Assembly (NCBI RefSeq): GCF_046557915.1
Contig: NZ_JBHEBG010000002.1
Coordinates: 1 to 64,000 of the forward strand
Direction of reading: 5' to 3'
Length of the DNA stretch: 64,000 bases
From: JBHEBG01 sp046557915
GTDB lineage: Bacteria; Bacteroidota; Bacteroidia; Flavobacteriales; Flavobacteriaceae
Shown: one piece after another, positions 53,238-62,803 of the stretch
Position numbering within the stretch: the stretch's first letter is position 1
Layout: every line of letters starts with the position of its first letter
Notes under the pieces: model-generated
Told to the model about the DNA's origin: nothing
The model's input: only the letters and a program-made list of their open reading frames with translations
The model's database searches: none
Position numbers and translations under genes: made by a program

Positions 53238-54305
53238 CTAAAACTTGTCCTGTTTTCGTTGTTTTTTTACATTTCGGATCATTTTGCCAAAATCTTTATC
53301 TTTCCTCTTCTTTTCCGAAACGCTGGATTCGAAATATTGTTTTTCGCGTTCCATTTTTTGAAAGTTAATATAGGATGCCTTATCAATTTCGCCATTTTCT
53401 ACCGCTTCTAAAATGGCACAACCTTGTTCTTGGGTATGGGTACAGTCTTTAAATTTACAATGTTGTGAATAATCTATAATGGTATCAAATGTAAGCTCTA
53501 ATCCGTCGGTCAAATCCGAAACACCAACTTCTCGCATTCCGGGATTGTCTATAAGTATACCCCCTTCTTCCAAAACCACCAATTCACGGTGACTGGTAAT
53601 GTGACGTCCCTTATTTACACTGGTACTTATATGCCCTGTTTTCATCAATGATTTTCCCGAAATACCGTTCAGCAATGTAGATTTGCCAACGCCCGAAGAA
53701 CCAAGTAAACAATATGTTTTTCCTTTTTGGATTATTTTCTGTAGCGCTGCGTATCCTTTGGCAGATTGGCTACTGACCATAATAATTGTAACATCTTTGA
53801 TGCGCTTTGTTATTTGCTTTTTGATGTTTTCCAAATCAGATTCATTGAGCAAATCGATTTTACTTAGGACAATAATGGGCTCTACCTTAGAGGCGTTACA
53901 GATTGTTAGGTATCTTTCCAATCTGTTTAGGTTGAAGTCCTTGCCAACGGCCTGTACGATCAGCCCAAAATCAATATTTGTCGCAATAATTTGAATCTGT
54001 CCTTTTTTTCCAACAGCTTGCCTTTCTATTATGGAAGTGCGTGGATAGATGGCGTAAATCAAACCTTTGTTATCGTCATATTCTGAAAAGGCCACCCAGT
54101 CGCCAACGGCGGGCAAGTCGTACCTACTTTCTGCAGTAAACCTTAAATTACCTAGGAGTTCGGCGTCCAACTCCTTATCGGCGGTCTTAACTATATACCT
54201 GTCTTTATGTTCCAAAATTACACGGCCAACACTAAATGAATCTAGATTTTGGTCTTTACGGTATTTTTCCAATGCATGGGTAAACCCCAACTCTTCATAC
54301 GTCAT
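53238..54305 (-). CDS. rsgA: RsgA, ribosome small-subunit-dependent GTPase
   Basis: 355 aa, family length. An OB-fold N-terminus is followed by a circularly permuted GTPase: NKxD-type motif LSKIDLL first, then the G1 motif GSSGVGKST near 205 and DNPGMRE. A zinc region near the C-terminus is seen in CKFKDCTHTQEQGC. It checks 30S subunit assembly. The start is the ATG at 54305. Confidence 0.93.
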   Translation of the reverse strand: MTYEELGFTHALEKYRKDQNLDSFSVGRVILEHKDRYIVKTADKELDAELLGNLRFTAESRYDLPAVGDWVAFSEYDDNKGLIYAIYPRTSIIERQAVGKKGQIQIIATNIDFGLIVQAVGKDFNLNRLERYLTICNASKVEPIIVLSKIDLLNESDLENIKKQITKRIKDVTIIMVSSQSAKGYAALQKIIQKGKTYCLLGSSGVGKSTLLNGISGKSLMKTGHISTSVNKGRHITSHRELVVLEEGGILIDNPGMREVGVSDLTDGLELTFDTIIDYSQHCKFKDCTHTQEQGCAILEAVENGEIDKASYINFQKMEREKQYFESSVSEKKRKDKDFGKMIRNVKKQRKQDKF

Positions 54306-54335
54306 TATAATAAACTTTACTGTTTGGGTACGGTA

Positions 54336-55301
54336 TTAGGGTTTTAATTTGCCGAGCCACCGTATAGAATTTACCAATAAAGCAGCATTATCACATTCCG
54401 GATCGTGTATGGTCACCGGAATTTTCTCATCGTCGATTAACAAATCCAAACTTCTAAAAATACCCTGATCGGTACAAATGACGACCCTACCTTTTCCGAA
54501 CTCAAAGCCTATCATACCAGCATATGCATCAGAATATTCCTCAATATCTGCCGTGCCATCCGTGGTGGGTGAAAAATTGACCGTGTTGTTGGGAAAGGGC
54601 AATATAGTGTCTTCTGGGTTCCTGAACACTGCGGCGCCACATAGAAACTTTATAGTTCCCGGGCTTAGATTCTCCCAATTGTTTTCCGCGAATAGGGGAT
54701 GGTCCAGATTTATCATTTTATTTTCTGAGGACATGGTAAAATGACTACATAAACCACCTTTATGGCCAAGAGAATTGGGATGAAAGGCGTAACCGTCCCT
54801 AAACTTTACCTTAAACGCTTCCAATAGGGGTAAGGCACCACTGCCTCCGGGGAAATGGCTCAAAAATAAAAAAAGACTTCCTCCCTCAAAGACATATTTG
54901 CCAATACCCATTATTTCGTTCTCGTTTAAGGGCGATTTATAGAGGATTTCTTTCTTATCTCCATCTGTTAGTACCGTTTTATCATTGGGCATACCGTGAA
55001 TAATAAGGATATCTGGGCTGTACTCCTTCAAAGTAATCGAGTCTAGCTTTCTGTTGGAAAACTGCAACTGAAAACCATCTTCTTCCATAATCCTGAGCAT
55101 TTCGCGTGCAGTCTGCCGTCCGTAGGGCAAGGAGTAGATAGTATTATGTCCTTCATCGATCAATATCTTTTTTTGATGGGTGTTTTTTAAAGAAGCGAAC
55201 TGAAAATTAAAGATGGTATCAAATTCTGCCTCTACGGTTCCTTGCGTCCTCATCGTTTGGTGCAGGCTCAAAAAAATGAGGATCAATGCAAAATATCTCA
55301 T
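54336..55301 (-). CDS. Exported protein with DUF4350/GATase-like fold
   Basis: 321 aa from the ATG at 55301, which gives a signal peptide (MRYFALILIFLSLHQT). An upstream frame extends to 55361. The sequence resembles IFT52/GATase-like folds: KKILIDEGHNTIYSLPYGRQ near 38, DILIIHGMPND, GKYVFEGGSLFLFLSHFPGGSG, and AGMIGFEFGKGRVVICTDQGIF near 265. Such DUF4350-like domains occur in GldG-type proteins. Biological role unknown. It is 30 bases upstream of rsgA in the same direction. Confidence 0.6.
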   Translation of the reverse strand: MRYFALILIFLSLHQTMRTQGTVEAEFDTIFNFQFASLKNTHQKKILIDEGHNTIYSLPYGRQTAREMLRIMEEDGFQLQFSNRKLDSITLKEYSPDILIIHGMPNDKTVLTDGDKKEILYKSPLNENEIMGIGKYVFEGGSLFLFLSHFPGGSGALPLLEAFKVKFRDGYAFHPNSLGHKGGLCSHFTMSSENKMINLDHPLFAENNWENLSPGTIKFLCGAAVFRNPEDTILPFPNNTVNFSPTTDGTADIEEYSDAYAGMIGFEFGKGRVVICTDQGIFRSLDLLIDDEKIPVTIHDPECDNAALLVNSIRWLGKLKP

Positions 55302-55423
55302 GCTATATGCTTGTATTTCTAATTTATAAATTAAGTACCCTACCATGTTGGATATAAACAAAAATAGCGGTTTAAATTAGTATCCAAACCACTATTGCTT
55401 TTAAAAAGTAGCTTGTTAGCTTC

Positions 55424-56338
55424 TTAATATGGAAGTTTTTCGTTGATCAGTTCCATATTAATGGAGGCTCCTGCTTTTGTGCCTGCGGCCACAGCCAGAC
55501 TTACGGTTCTCATCCGGGTTGTATTGTCACCCGCGGCAAAAATACCATCAACCGAGGTTTTTTGGAAGAAATCTACGTCTATATAACCCTCATCACTAAG
55601 GGCACAACCCAATGCAAAAGGCACGTTGCAATGTTGTTCGAAAGCTGCCCTGGAGAAAATTGCCTTAAGAGGAAATTTAGAACCATCTGTAAATGCAATA
55701 CGATCCAAAACACCATTGGAATGTTCCAATTCGGATATTTCTTTTTCAATAACCTTAATATTGAGCTTCTCAATTACTGCTTTTTGGTCCACGCTGAGAT
55801 CGGGTTTTCCATTGGTAAAAAGTGTAAGGTCATCGGTCCAATGTTGTATTAGTTTACATAGATCAAAGGCAGTTTCGCCATTGGCCAGGATGCCCGTTTT
55901 TTCATTTCTTACTTCATATCCGTGGCAATAGGGGCAATGAAGAACACTAATACCCCAACATTGGGGAAACCCTTGGATTTGAGGCATTACATCTTTAACA
56001 CCGGTAGTAAACAGTATTTTTTTGCAAGCAAAAGTTTTATTGTTCTTAGTCTGTACTTTAAAATGCCCCTTTTCTTTATCTGCAGTTGTAACTATATCGG
56101 ATAAAAATGTTACCGTCTTATAGGCCAATACTTGCTTCATGGCATTCTCTGCAATTAGTTTTGGGGCTATCCCATCTTGGGTAATGAAATTATGGGAATG
56201 TGGGGTTTGGGCGTTACACGGCCTTCCACTATCAATTATAAGAACATTGCGCAAAGATCTCCCTAAGGCCATCGCCGCCGAAAGCCCGGCATAGCTGCCT
56301 CCTACAATAATTACCTCGTAATGTTTTTTATTTATCAT
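55424..56338 (-). CDS. Thioredoxin-reductase-like FAD/NAD(P) oxidoreductase
   Basis: 304 aa, the usual TrxB size. The FAD-binding motif is VGGSYAGLSAAMALG (residues 12-26), the redox CPYC is at 135-138 (LHCPYCHGYE), and the FAD-domain end is GIFAAGDNTTRMRTVSLAVAAG. The NADPH-site Gly pattern is weak (GILANGETAFDL), so it could be a TrxR-like enzyme with another electron donor or partner. It is divergent from the Fur-family gene, sharing a 160-base control region. Confidence 0.87.
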   Translation of the reverse strand: MINKKHYEVIIVGGSYAGLSAAMALGRSLRNVLIIDSGRPCNAQTPHSHNFITQDGIAPKLIAENAMKQVLAYKTVTFLSDIVTTADKEKGHFKVQTKNNKTFACKKILFTTGVKDVMPQIQGFPQCWGISVLHCPYCHGYEVRNEKTGILANGETAFDLCKLIQHWTDDLTLFTNGKPDLSVDQKAVIEKLNIKVIEKEISELEHSNGVLDRIAFTDGSKFPLKAIFSRAAFEQHCNVPFALGCALSDEGYIDVDFFQKTSVDGIFAAGDNTTRMRTVSLAVAAGTKAGASINMELINEKLPY

Positions 56339-56473
56339 ATGCTTATTTTTTAAAGATTCGTGTAAAGAACAAACTACTGTTGCAGGTAACTTGGGTTCCG
56401 TTATTTGTTAAGCCACATTTTGGGAGGTTTTATCACTTACCCGGTTGGCAAAGATAAAATAATTTTGTATTAT

Positions 56474-56488
56474 TGCAACTAAGTCGCA
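56474..56488. promoter_or_regulatory. Near-palindromic operator, probable Fur/Zur-type box
   Basis: TGCAACTAAGTCGCA is palindromic apart from its central base and one mismatched pair. It is 9 bases upstream of the Fur-family start and in the divergent control region with the TrxR-like gene. The site fits autoregulation by the Fur-family protein. Confidence 0.6.
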
Positions 56489-56497
56489 TTAATAAAT

Positions 56498-56869
56498 ATG
56501 AAAAGAAGAAATACCGCTTCCAAACAGCAAGTGCTTAATACCCTTAAATCTTACGGGTCAGCAATGAGCCATGATATGATTACTTCCGAGATTACAGGTT
56601 TTGACAGGGCAACGATATACCGAGTGCTAAATCGGTTTTGTGATGATGGTATTGTTCACCGAATTGTCGGTGATGATGGTAAGCAATACTTTGCGCTTTG
56701 TATAAACTGTGCTGAAAAAAAACATAAACACAATCATTTTCATTTTAGATGTACGCAATGCGGTAAAGTAGAGTGTTTACAAGGTGAAATAAAAGTTTCT
56801 TTACCGGTAGATTATGCCTTGCACAATTTTAATGGCGTGGTTTCTGGCCTTTGTTCCCGTTGTACATAA
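56498..56869 (+). CDS. Fur-family metal-responsive transcriptional repressor
   Basis: 123 aa. Winged helix in residues 8-75 (ITGFDRATIYRVLNRFCDDGIVHRI) and a metal-binding C-terminal half rich in Cys and His: CINC, KHKHNHFHFRC, CTQCGK and the final CSRC. The Cys pairs fit a structural zinc site. The zinc-dependent Zur branch is plausible, but the ion cannot be set by reading. The strong palindrome 9 bases upstream of the start suggests self-repression. Confidence 0.87.
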   Translation: MKRRNTASKQQVLNTLKSYGSAMSHDMITSEITGFDRATIYRVLNRFCDDGIVHRIVGDDGKQYFALCINCAEKKHKHNHFHFRCTQCGKVECLQGEIKVSLPVDYALHNFNGVVSGLCSRCT

Positions 56870-56887
56870 GTAGCACGTCATGTTTTA

Positions 56888-57826
56888 CTAGGTCTCCTTC
56901 ATCCAAACCGGAGTGGTGTCCGACGTATGATTGGCCCCGATAATGTCTTTGTAGAGTTCTGGCCTTCGTGCATTTTTGTAGCGCCAACCTCCAGAAAGCG
57001 GAATTTTATCTTTGGTAATTTTTGAAATGGTTATATCGTCTTCAAAGGATTTTATTTCTGATAACACTTCCCCGTATGGATCTAGAATCATCGAATTGCC
57101 ATTTTTTAGGTGATCTCCATCGTAACCGATCGGATTGGTGAACGCATAGTAAACGCCATTGTCATAAGCCCTTGCGGGCAACCACCGCATTAACCAACGT
57201 CTTCCTTTTGGCCCATCGAACTCTAACCGCAGGGAAACCGGGTCGTTTTCCCGATGTTGCCACAAAATATCATCCACATAATCCCTGCCTGGCATAGCGG
57301 AGGGTGTGCATCCTGTAACATGGGGTGCAAAAATAAGTTCTGCCCCTAACAGGCTGGTAGCTCTAACATTTTCTATTACATTATTGTCGTAGCAGATTAA
57401 AATTCCACATTTCCACCCAAGGAGGTCAAAAACGCAATATTCATTGCCAGCGGCCATGTGCTTACTAATAAAAGGATGTATTTTTTGGTACTTCGCAATT
57501 ACGCCGTCTTGGGTTACGCAGATGTAGGTGTTGAAAATTTTTCCGTCCGATTTTTCCACCAGACCCGCCAAGATGGGTATGTTAAACTCTTTGGAGATTT
57601 TTATCAATTCCTGAGTACTATTACCGTTCGGAACCTCTTCTGCCAATGTTGTTATCTCATGGAAGTTTAGATCTTTTGTAAAAGTGTATGCGGTAATCGA
57701 CATCTCATGAAAACTGATGACGTCCGCACCGCTCAACTTTGCCTTTTCGGCGAGCTTTCGGATTATGGACAGGTTATAGGTCTTATCTCCGTCTTTGGGT
57801 TGAAATTGGGCAACTGCTAGGTTCAT
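56888..57826 (-). CDS. Carbon-nitrogen hydrolase (nitrilase superfamily)
   Basis: 312 aa. The catalytic triad is visible: Glu41 (SFHEMSITAY), Lys115 (YQKIHPF) and Cys145 (GILICYDNNV). The family hydrolyses nitriles or amides, for example N-carbamoyl compounds or deaminated glutathione. The substrate is unknown. It converges with the Fur gene, 18 bases apart. Confidence 0.9.
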   Translation of the reverse strand: MNLAVAQFQPKDGDKTYNLSIIRKLAEKAKLSGADVISFHEMSITAYTFTKDLNFHEITTLAEEVPNGNSTQELIKISKEFNIPILAGLVEKSDGKIFNTYICVTQDGVIAKYQKIHPFISKHMAAGNEYCVFDLLGWKCGILICYDNNVIENVRATSLLGAELIFAPHVTGCTPSAMPGRDYVDDILWQHRENDPVSLRLEFDGPKGRRWLMRWLPARAYDNGVYYAFTNPIGYDGDHLKNGNSMILDPYGEVLSEIKSFEDDITISKITKDKIPLSGGWRYKNARRPELYKDIIGANHTSDTTPVWMKET

Positions 57827-57908
57827 ATGCGATTTTAAAATGACTTTTTAAGTATTACTATTTACAATGGACAAAACGATTATCATTCTGAACACCTGTT
57901 TAATTCAT

Positions 57909-58205
57909 TTATCTATCATAGATCAGTTCTCCTTTTGGATATGTTTTAAGGACTTTTGTCTTTTCAATTCGTTTCCAAATTAGATGATGGTTTCTTTTCC
58001 AGTAGGTTCTGGCATCACAGATCGATGTAATTCCTTTGTCTACCAACATGGCCTCGGCCCATTCTTGATCCTTATTTACGGTATATATATGTCCGTAGAT
58101 AAACAGTTGCTCACTGCTTTGCCGAGATAAAGCTTGGTTAAAATCTGCCTGACTAGAACATAAATGGACAACGAGCAGCAGAAAAATCAAATTCATTTTA
58201 TACAT
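57909..58205 (-). pseudogene. Internally deleted YtcJ-type amidohydrolase relic
   Basis: 98 aa ORF. A signal peptide and the amidohydrolase N-terminus (LFIYGHIYTVNKDQEWAEAMLV) run directly into a mid-protein segment (GITSICDARTYWKRNHHLIWKR) and then into a C-terminal-like ending (KTKVLKTYPKGELIYDR). Intact family members have over 500 residues, so about 80 percent is missing in two in-frame steps. The metal-binding His and Asp residues are absent, so it is presumably inactive. It lies 17 bases downstream of the sulfatase gene. Confidence 0.6.
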
Positions 58206-58222
58206 ATTACAATATCAATCTT

Positions 58223-59755
58223 TCAATCACTGTAATTAGATTTCCAATTTTTATAAATGCTATCCATCTTAACCACAATAGCATGATTATCTTTCGCTAC
58301 GTTCTCAATTTCGGTAGGGTCATTGTTTAAATTATACAGCTCCCATGCTGTAAGTTTATCATTTCGTACAATTTTCCAGTGATTTAGGCGCATTGCCTGT
58401 CCATTCCTCCATTCCCAAAACAAGGGTTCCGTGCGTGCCATTTCATTGTTATCGAAGACCGGTAATAGGCTTTTACCTCTCAGAGGAACAATTTCTTCCC
58501 CATGATGTTCTAGCGGATAAACGGCTCCGGTGACCTCTATAAAAGTGGCCATAAAATCAATAAAATGACCAGCATAGTCAGAAAACGTATTGGGTTTTAT
58601 TTTGTCTGGCCAATAGGCAATGAATGGTGTGTTTATACCACCTTCATAGCTAAAGTTCTTATAGAATCTGAAAGGGGTATTGGATACATTGGCCCAATTT
58701 TCTCCCAAGGACGTCCATCTAGACATAGATCCTATAGGCGCCGTATCATCGTCGTGTTCCAAAGTTACCATTTCGGCCGAAGCTCCATTGTCCGATACAA
58801 ACAGTACAATTGTATTCTCGGCATATCCTAATTTCGTTAACTGGTTCATAAGCCGACCAATATTTTGATCTACCCTATCAATCATAGCGGCATATACTTC
58901 CATTACTTGAGCTTCGTAATTCTTTTGGTCTTCGGACAAGCTGTCCCATTTAGCATGGGTGGGTTCGGACAATATGTAAGTATCATCTATAAGTCCTAAG
59001 CGAATCTGCTTTTCATATCTTTTTTGTCGCACATGTTCATAGCCTTTGTCGTATTTTCCTTTGTATTTTCCAATATCTTCAGGCCATGCCATAAGTGGAT
59101 CATGGGGAGCGGTATAGGCTAGGTACAAGAAGAAAGGCTTGTGCAATTCTTTGCTTTCTTCCAAATATTCCAAGGCGTAGTTTGTAAAATAATCCGTGGA
59201 ATAAAAATCCTTTTCTTTTGGGGTATATGGTTTATGGATAATGCTATCTATCCCCCAAGACCTGTTGTCTTTTTTTTGGGAAGGTTTTGGTTCCCCTTCA
59301 CGCTGACGACCGGGATTAAAGTGATTGGAAGCACCATCTTTGATACCAAAATAATGGTTAAATCCTCGCTTATAGGGGTTTTCTTTTCCATGATGTTTGC
59401 CCGCCCAATAGGTAACGTATCCTGCATCTTGCAATACTTCCCCGAGCGTTACCGCATTGCGGATAGGGTTTGTGTGTGTTTTATCATAACCGCAATCTTG
59501 GGCGTACACTCCGGTAAGTAACGATGCCCTGGATGGGAAACATTTTGCCGTATTGTAGAAATTAGTAAAACGAAGACCGTTACTTGCCAATTTATCTATG
59601 TTTGGCGTGTTTATTTCACTACCATAGCACCCTAAATCTGACCAACCCATATCATCAACGGCAATTAAAACTATATTGGGCCTTTCTTGTTCTTTTGGTA
59701 CAGTGCAACCGCCTAAGAACAAAAATGGTATTAAAAACAGTATGGAAGGCTTCAT
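58223..59755 (-). CDS. Sulfatase (S1 family, formylglycine-dependent)
   Basis: 510 aa from the ATG at 59755, which gives a lipoprotein signal (MKPSILFLIPFLFLGGC). The upstream frame to 59803 precedes the signal. The catalytic motif is CFPSR (Cys72-Arg76, modified to formylglycine), with metal-binding Asp34-Asp35 (VDDMGWSD) and the SDNGAS motif near 315. Marine flavobacteria use such enzymes to desulfate algal or animal polysaccharides. No polysaccharide-utilization genes are seen nearby, so the substrate is unknown. Confidence 0.91.
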   Translation of the reverse strand: MKPSILFLIPFLFLGGCTVPKEQERPNIVLIAVDDMGWSDLGCYGSEINTPNIDKLASNGLRFTNFYNTAKCFPSRASLLTGVYAQDCGYDKTHTNPIRNAVTLGEVLQDAGYVTYWAGKHHGKENPYKRGFNHYFGIKDGASNHFNPGRQREGEPKPSQKKDNRSWGIDSIIHKPYTPKEKDFYSTDYFTNYALEYLEESKELHKPFFLYLAYTAPHDPLMAWPEDIGKYKGKYDKGYEHVRQKRYEKQIRLGLIDDTYILSEPTHAKWDSLSEDQKNYEAQVMEVYAAMIDRVDQNIGRLMNQLTKLGYAENTIVLFVSDNGASAEMVTLEHDDDTAPIGSMSRWTSLGENWANVSNTPFRFYKNFSYEGGINTPFIAYWPDKIKPNTFSDYAGHFIDFMATFIEVTGAVYPLEHHGEEIVPLRGKSLLPVFDNNEMARTEPLFWEWRNGQAMRLNHWKIVRNDKLTAWELYNLNNDPTEIENVAKDNHAIVVKMDSIYKNWKSNYSD

Positions 59756-59874
59756 ATGGATAATCTGAATGTATTTTATTGGTCGGGCCGCTGTGATGGG
59801 CACTCCTGTCTAAAAGTAATAATTTTAGGGTAGTGGAGGGTAGGGAAACAGATTTAAAAACGGGCTGAGATGCT

Positions 59875-60279
59875 TTAGTCATCCTTAAGGAGTGTAACGG
59901 CAACCCCTTTTCGTAATGTATTATGGATTTCCGCAACCTTATCGGTCTCTTCTATCAATCGGTTCAGTTCTTCTTTGGGGGCATCACCTTCAACTTTTGC
60001 CGAATAGGTTAAATTATAACCCGGTTCGCCTTCCGCGGAGAATTCACCGCTGGCTTCTACCCGTACTGTTTCTAAAGTGATTCCTCTTTTTTTGGCTTCG
60101 CGATAAAGATCGTTACAAAAACAAGTGGCTACGGCCAAAAACAAAAACTCTCCGCCATTTATTGCAGAACCAAATCCGTCTGTACCACTACCTACTTGGA
60201 GTTCTTTTGTAACGCCTTTGGATATTACCTTTACGGAATGATTATCTTCTTTAGAATCTATAAACGCTGAAAATTTCAT
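59875..60279 (-). CDS. OsmC-family peroxide/redox protein
   Basis: 134 aa. The family features are seen: GGEFLFLAVATCFCNDLYREAKKRG with the catalytic Cys, and the C-terminal CxxxR-free end (EIHNTLRKGVAVTLLKDD). OsmC/Ohr proteins reduce organic hydroperoxides or bind ligands. Standalone gene between the sulfatase and the zincin-like lipoprotein. Confidence 0.86.
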   Translation of the reverse strand: MKFSAFIDSKEDNHSVKVISKGVTKELQVGSGTDGFGSAINGGEFLFLAVATCFCNDLYREAKKRGITLETVRVEASGEFSAEGEPGYNLTYSAKVEGDAPKEELNRLIEETDKVAEIHNTLRKGVAVTLLKDD

Positions 60280-60475
60280 TTGGTTATAATAATTTTGATG
60301 TTCTACAATTGATTCGTTGTTGCGGGCTGATCTTACAAATCTAACCCCGTAAACATTATAAGATCTTTAGTACTGGGAAGGCGTTGCATCATCGTTTTAT
60401 CGTTGGAACCCTATGGGAATTCTCCGGGCATAGGCTGCGAAGTTCCCAGAGTTGCCTTTGTAAATTCAAATGCTG

Positions 60476-61225
60476 TCATGGGTTGTCTTTCATCATTTCG
60501 GAAACAAACTGGTTCAAAAATTTTAAATCGTTCTTGGTCTTCAGGTATGCATCGATACGATTATCTCCCATATCCTGCAATTTATAATTGGGTAAGTCGT
60601 CTTTAAAACTAAGAAGCACAAAATTATCTACAATACGTTCTTTCCCTGCATGGGGGACATTAAACTTTTCTATAATGGATGTTTGGATACCAATATGCAC
60701 TATTTCGTGCATTATTGTATTTGCCGGATTGTGGTATTGCTTAAATTCACCATTGGGTGTTGTATATATCAGTATAGATCCCTCATCAGGATTGTAAGTT
60801 CCTCCCGGACCATATAGGGTAAGGTTCACTTTATATACTTCAAATGTTTTAAAGCTCCAATCTAACGATAGATTATTCAGTTCCGAGATCATTGTATTGA
60901 TTGTGGAAAGTTCATTCTTTATTTTATCGTACCCTTTTTTATAATGCGCTTTTTTGTAAACACTATCGCTGACAAATAGTTTTAAATCCTCATAGTCCTT
61001 TTCGGAAAGGTTATCCTCTTTGGCCTTATTTTTCAAAGATGTTATTAATTTTCCTTTGGGAAGGTTAACGGGATACTTGTTTTCCTCAAAGAAGTTGATA
61101 TCCTGCAGGGTGCTCCAGATATAATCGGTCTCCGAAGCAGCGGTAGGCATATTCACTGCTATCCGGGATTGCGTAGTTCCTTCGCAGGAGATAAATAGAA
61201 TTGCCAGAAATACGAAGTTTTTCAT
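60476..61225 (-). CDS. Lipoprotein with zincin-like HEIVH motif
   Basis: 249 aa from the ATG at 61225, giving MKNFVFLAILFISC as lipoprotein signal. The motif HEIVHIG near residue 185 fits the HExxH zinc-binding pattern of metallopeptidases, preceded by NPANTIM. A distal ligand may lie in the Asp/Glu-rich stretch that follows. No known family is recognised. Alternative start at 61267. Confidence 0.6.
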   Translation of the reverse strand: MKNFVFLAILFISCEGTTQSRIAVNMPTAASETDYIWSTLQDINFFEENKYPVNLPKGKLITSLKNKAKEDNLSEKDYEDLKLFVSDSVYKKAHYKKGYDKIKNELSTINTMISELNNLSLDWSFKTFEVYKVNLTLYGPGGTYNPDEGSILIYTTPNGEFKQYHNPANTIMHEIVHIGIQTSIIEKFNVPHAGKERIVDNFVLLSFKDDLPNYKLQDMGDNRIDAYLKTKNDLKFLNQFVSEMMKDNP

Positions 61226-61310
61226 AGAAATAAGGGTCAATATGTATTTCCTCATCAAATTTAGCATTTTACCATTTCAAACTATTGTTGTAGCCGATAG
61301 CAGTTTTGTT

Positions 61311-61877
61311 TTAATAATATTTCTCAACTCCGCCAAAACCCTTTATTAGTTTATTTTCCTTTGTTTTTTTGATAAAGTTGTTCAATCGCTTATCAAATTC
61401 TTCCGGTCTTTTTCGGGCACCTTCTATATATGCAATTCTGATTCGTTTATAGGAATCCGACAAGTTTTGATAATTGGTTAAAAGAGTTTTGTCGGATTTT
61501 ATGGTATCCATAATGTCTTTTGGAAAAATGAATTTCTCTTTGATAATTTTTTCAGCATCATCCCTAATGGATTCATGAATCAAACCATTGTCATAAAGCC
61601 ACTTCAGGCGTTCTTTGTTTGGCTGGGAAAAGACTGATTTTTTTCTACGTTTACAAAAACGTTGTATAGTTATTTCCTCATTTAACGACTTAACAGTGCT
61701 ATCTATCCAACCAAAACAAAGGGCTACTTCTACGGCATCGTTGTACAGAATTCTTTCCTTTCCCGTTTTTTTCAATGGATATGCCAACCAAACCTCGTCT
61801 GCGGTTTCAAAATTTGATAACAGCCATTTTCTCCATTCTTGTCTATTGGTAAAATATTTGATCCTTAATTGTTCCAT
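61311..61877 (-). CDS. YdeI/OmdA-family protein
   Basis: 188 aa. Family traits are the N-terminal WRKWLLSNFETADEVWLAYPLK, the central YNDAVEVALCFGWIDSTVKSL and the lysine-rich C-terminus. The family is named bacteriocin-protection or OmpD-associated, but its biochemistry is uncertain. Standalone gene. Confidence 0.84.
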   Translation of the reverse strand: MEQLRIKYFTNRQEWRKWLLSNFETADEVWLAYPLKKTGKERILYNDAVEVALCFGWIDSTVKSLNEEITIQRFCKRRKKSVFSQPNKERLKWLYDNGLIHESIRDDAEKIIKEKFIFPKDIMDTIKSDKTLLTNYQNLSDSYKRIRIAYIEGARKRPEEFDKRLNNFIKKTKENKLIKGFGGVEKYY

Positions 61878-61956
61878 TTGCCAATCACTACCAATACCTT
61901 AAACGAATAGCAGTATTTTGGCTACTCCTTGTTTTAAGGCACATAAATGTATTAAA

Positions 61957-61985
61957 AAAGCACAAGCTTTAGGAGCCTGTGCTTT
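61957..61985 (-). terminator. Rho-independent terminator after the LysE gene
   Basis: On the minus strand, an 8-base stem (AAAGCACA/TGTGCTTT) plus an inner 3-base stem is followed by a run of T. It lies 32 bases beyond the LysE-family stop. Confidence 0.8.
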
Positions 61986-62016
61986 CTTTACAACCTTTAT
62001 ACATTATGTTTTGTAT

Positions 62017-62649
62017 TTATTTTGCCTTGGTCAAAGCCATTTTAAGGGCAAGTCCGGTTAATACGGAAGCCATAAACCACTTCTGTATTCTTAGCCAAAT
62101 TGGTTTTTTTGAGAACCACGTGGCCATTTTAGCGGCAGAGATAACGATTAAAAGATTAATTGAAAAACTAATGAGTATTTGTACAAATCCGAGTTGGAAA
62201 CTTTGACTTAAGATAGAACCATATTCTGGTTTTATAAACTGAGGAAAAAATGAAAGGTAAAATACGGCCATTTTTGGGTTAAGGACATTGGTAAGCAGTC
62301 CTATATTAAAAAGTTTAAGGGATTTATCCGGTTTTAGGTTTTGGTCCGCATCAAAAACCTTGTTTTTGGACTTAACTGTTGTGTAGGCCAAATACAAGAG
62401 GTAGGCTACACCTAGAAATTTAACAACTACAAATGCATAGGGAACAGCAAAGAAGATGGCGGTAAGCCCAAAAGAAACCATAAGAATATGGAATAGAAAT
62501 CCGCACATAACTCCCAAAAGGGAAATAAACCCTGCTTTTTTTCCTTGCGATAGTGATCTTGAGATCAGATAAATCATATTGGGTCCTGGCGAAAGAACCA
62601 TAATCAATGAAGCTAACCCAAATAATAGTAAATCGTTAATTGGTATCAT
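62017..62649 (-). CDS. LysE/RhtB-family amino acid exporter
   Basis: 210 aa with about six hydrophobic helices. The signature LSPGPNMIYLISRSLSQGKKAGF lies near residue 21, and NPKMAVFYLSFFPQF near 127. The family exports amino acids such as lysine, threonine or homoserine. It ends at a strong terminator. Confidence 0.92.
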   Translation of the reverse strand: MIPINDLLLFGLASLIMVLSPGPNMIYLISRSLSQGKKAGFISLLGVMCGFLFHILMVSFGLTAIFFAVPYAFVVVKFLGVAYLLYLAYTTVKSKNKVFDADQNLKPDKSLKLFNIGLLTNVLNPKMAVFYLSFFPQFIKPEYGSILSQSFQLGFVQILISFSINLLIVISAAKMATWFSKKPIWLRIQKWFMASVLTGLALKMALTKAK

Positions 62650-62803
62650 ATTGCTATTTGTTATATTTTTTTGACAACTGCATACTCGTTGTCCAAGATT
62701 TTATTGTGGAACGGTCCTACGTTAAAAATCTAAGGCTTTCGTTCAGCACAAATCACTATAAACCATTATCCCTGTTGTACGCCGGCTTTTTTTAAGTGAA
62801 TAC

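Noticed and set aside
60384..60606. Two overlapping plus-strand frames of 67 codons
   Set aside because: They run antisense to the end of the zincin-like lipoprotein gene.
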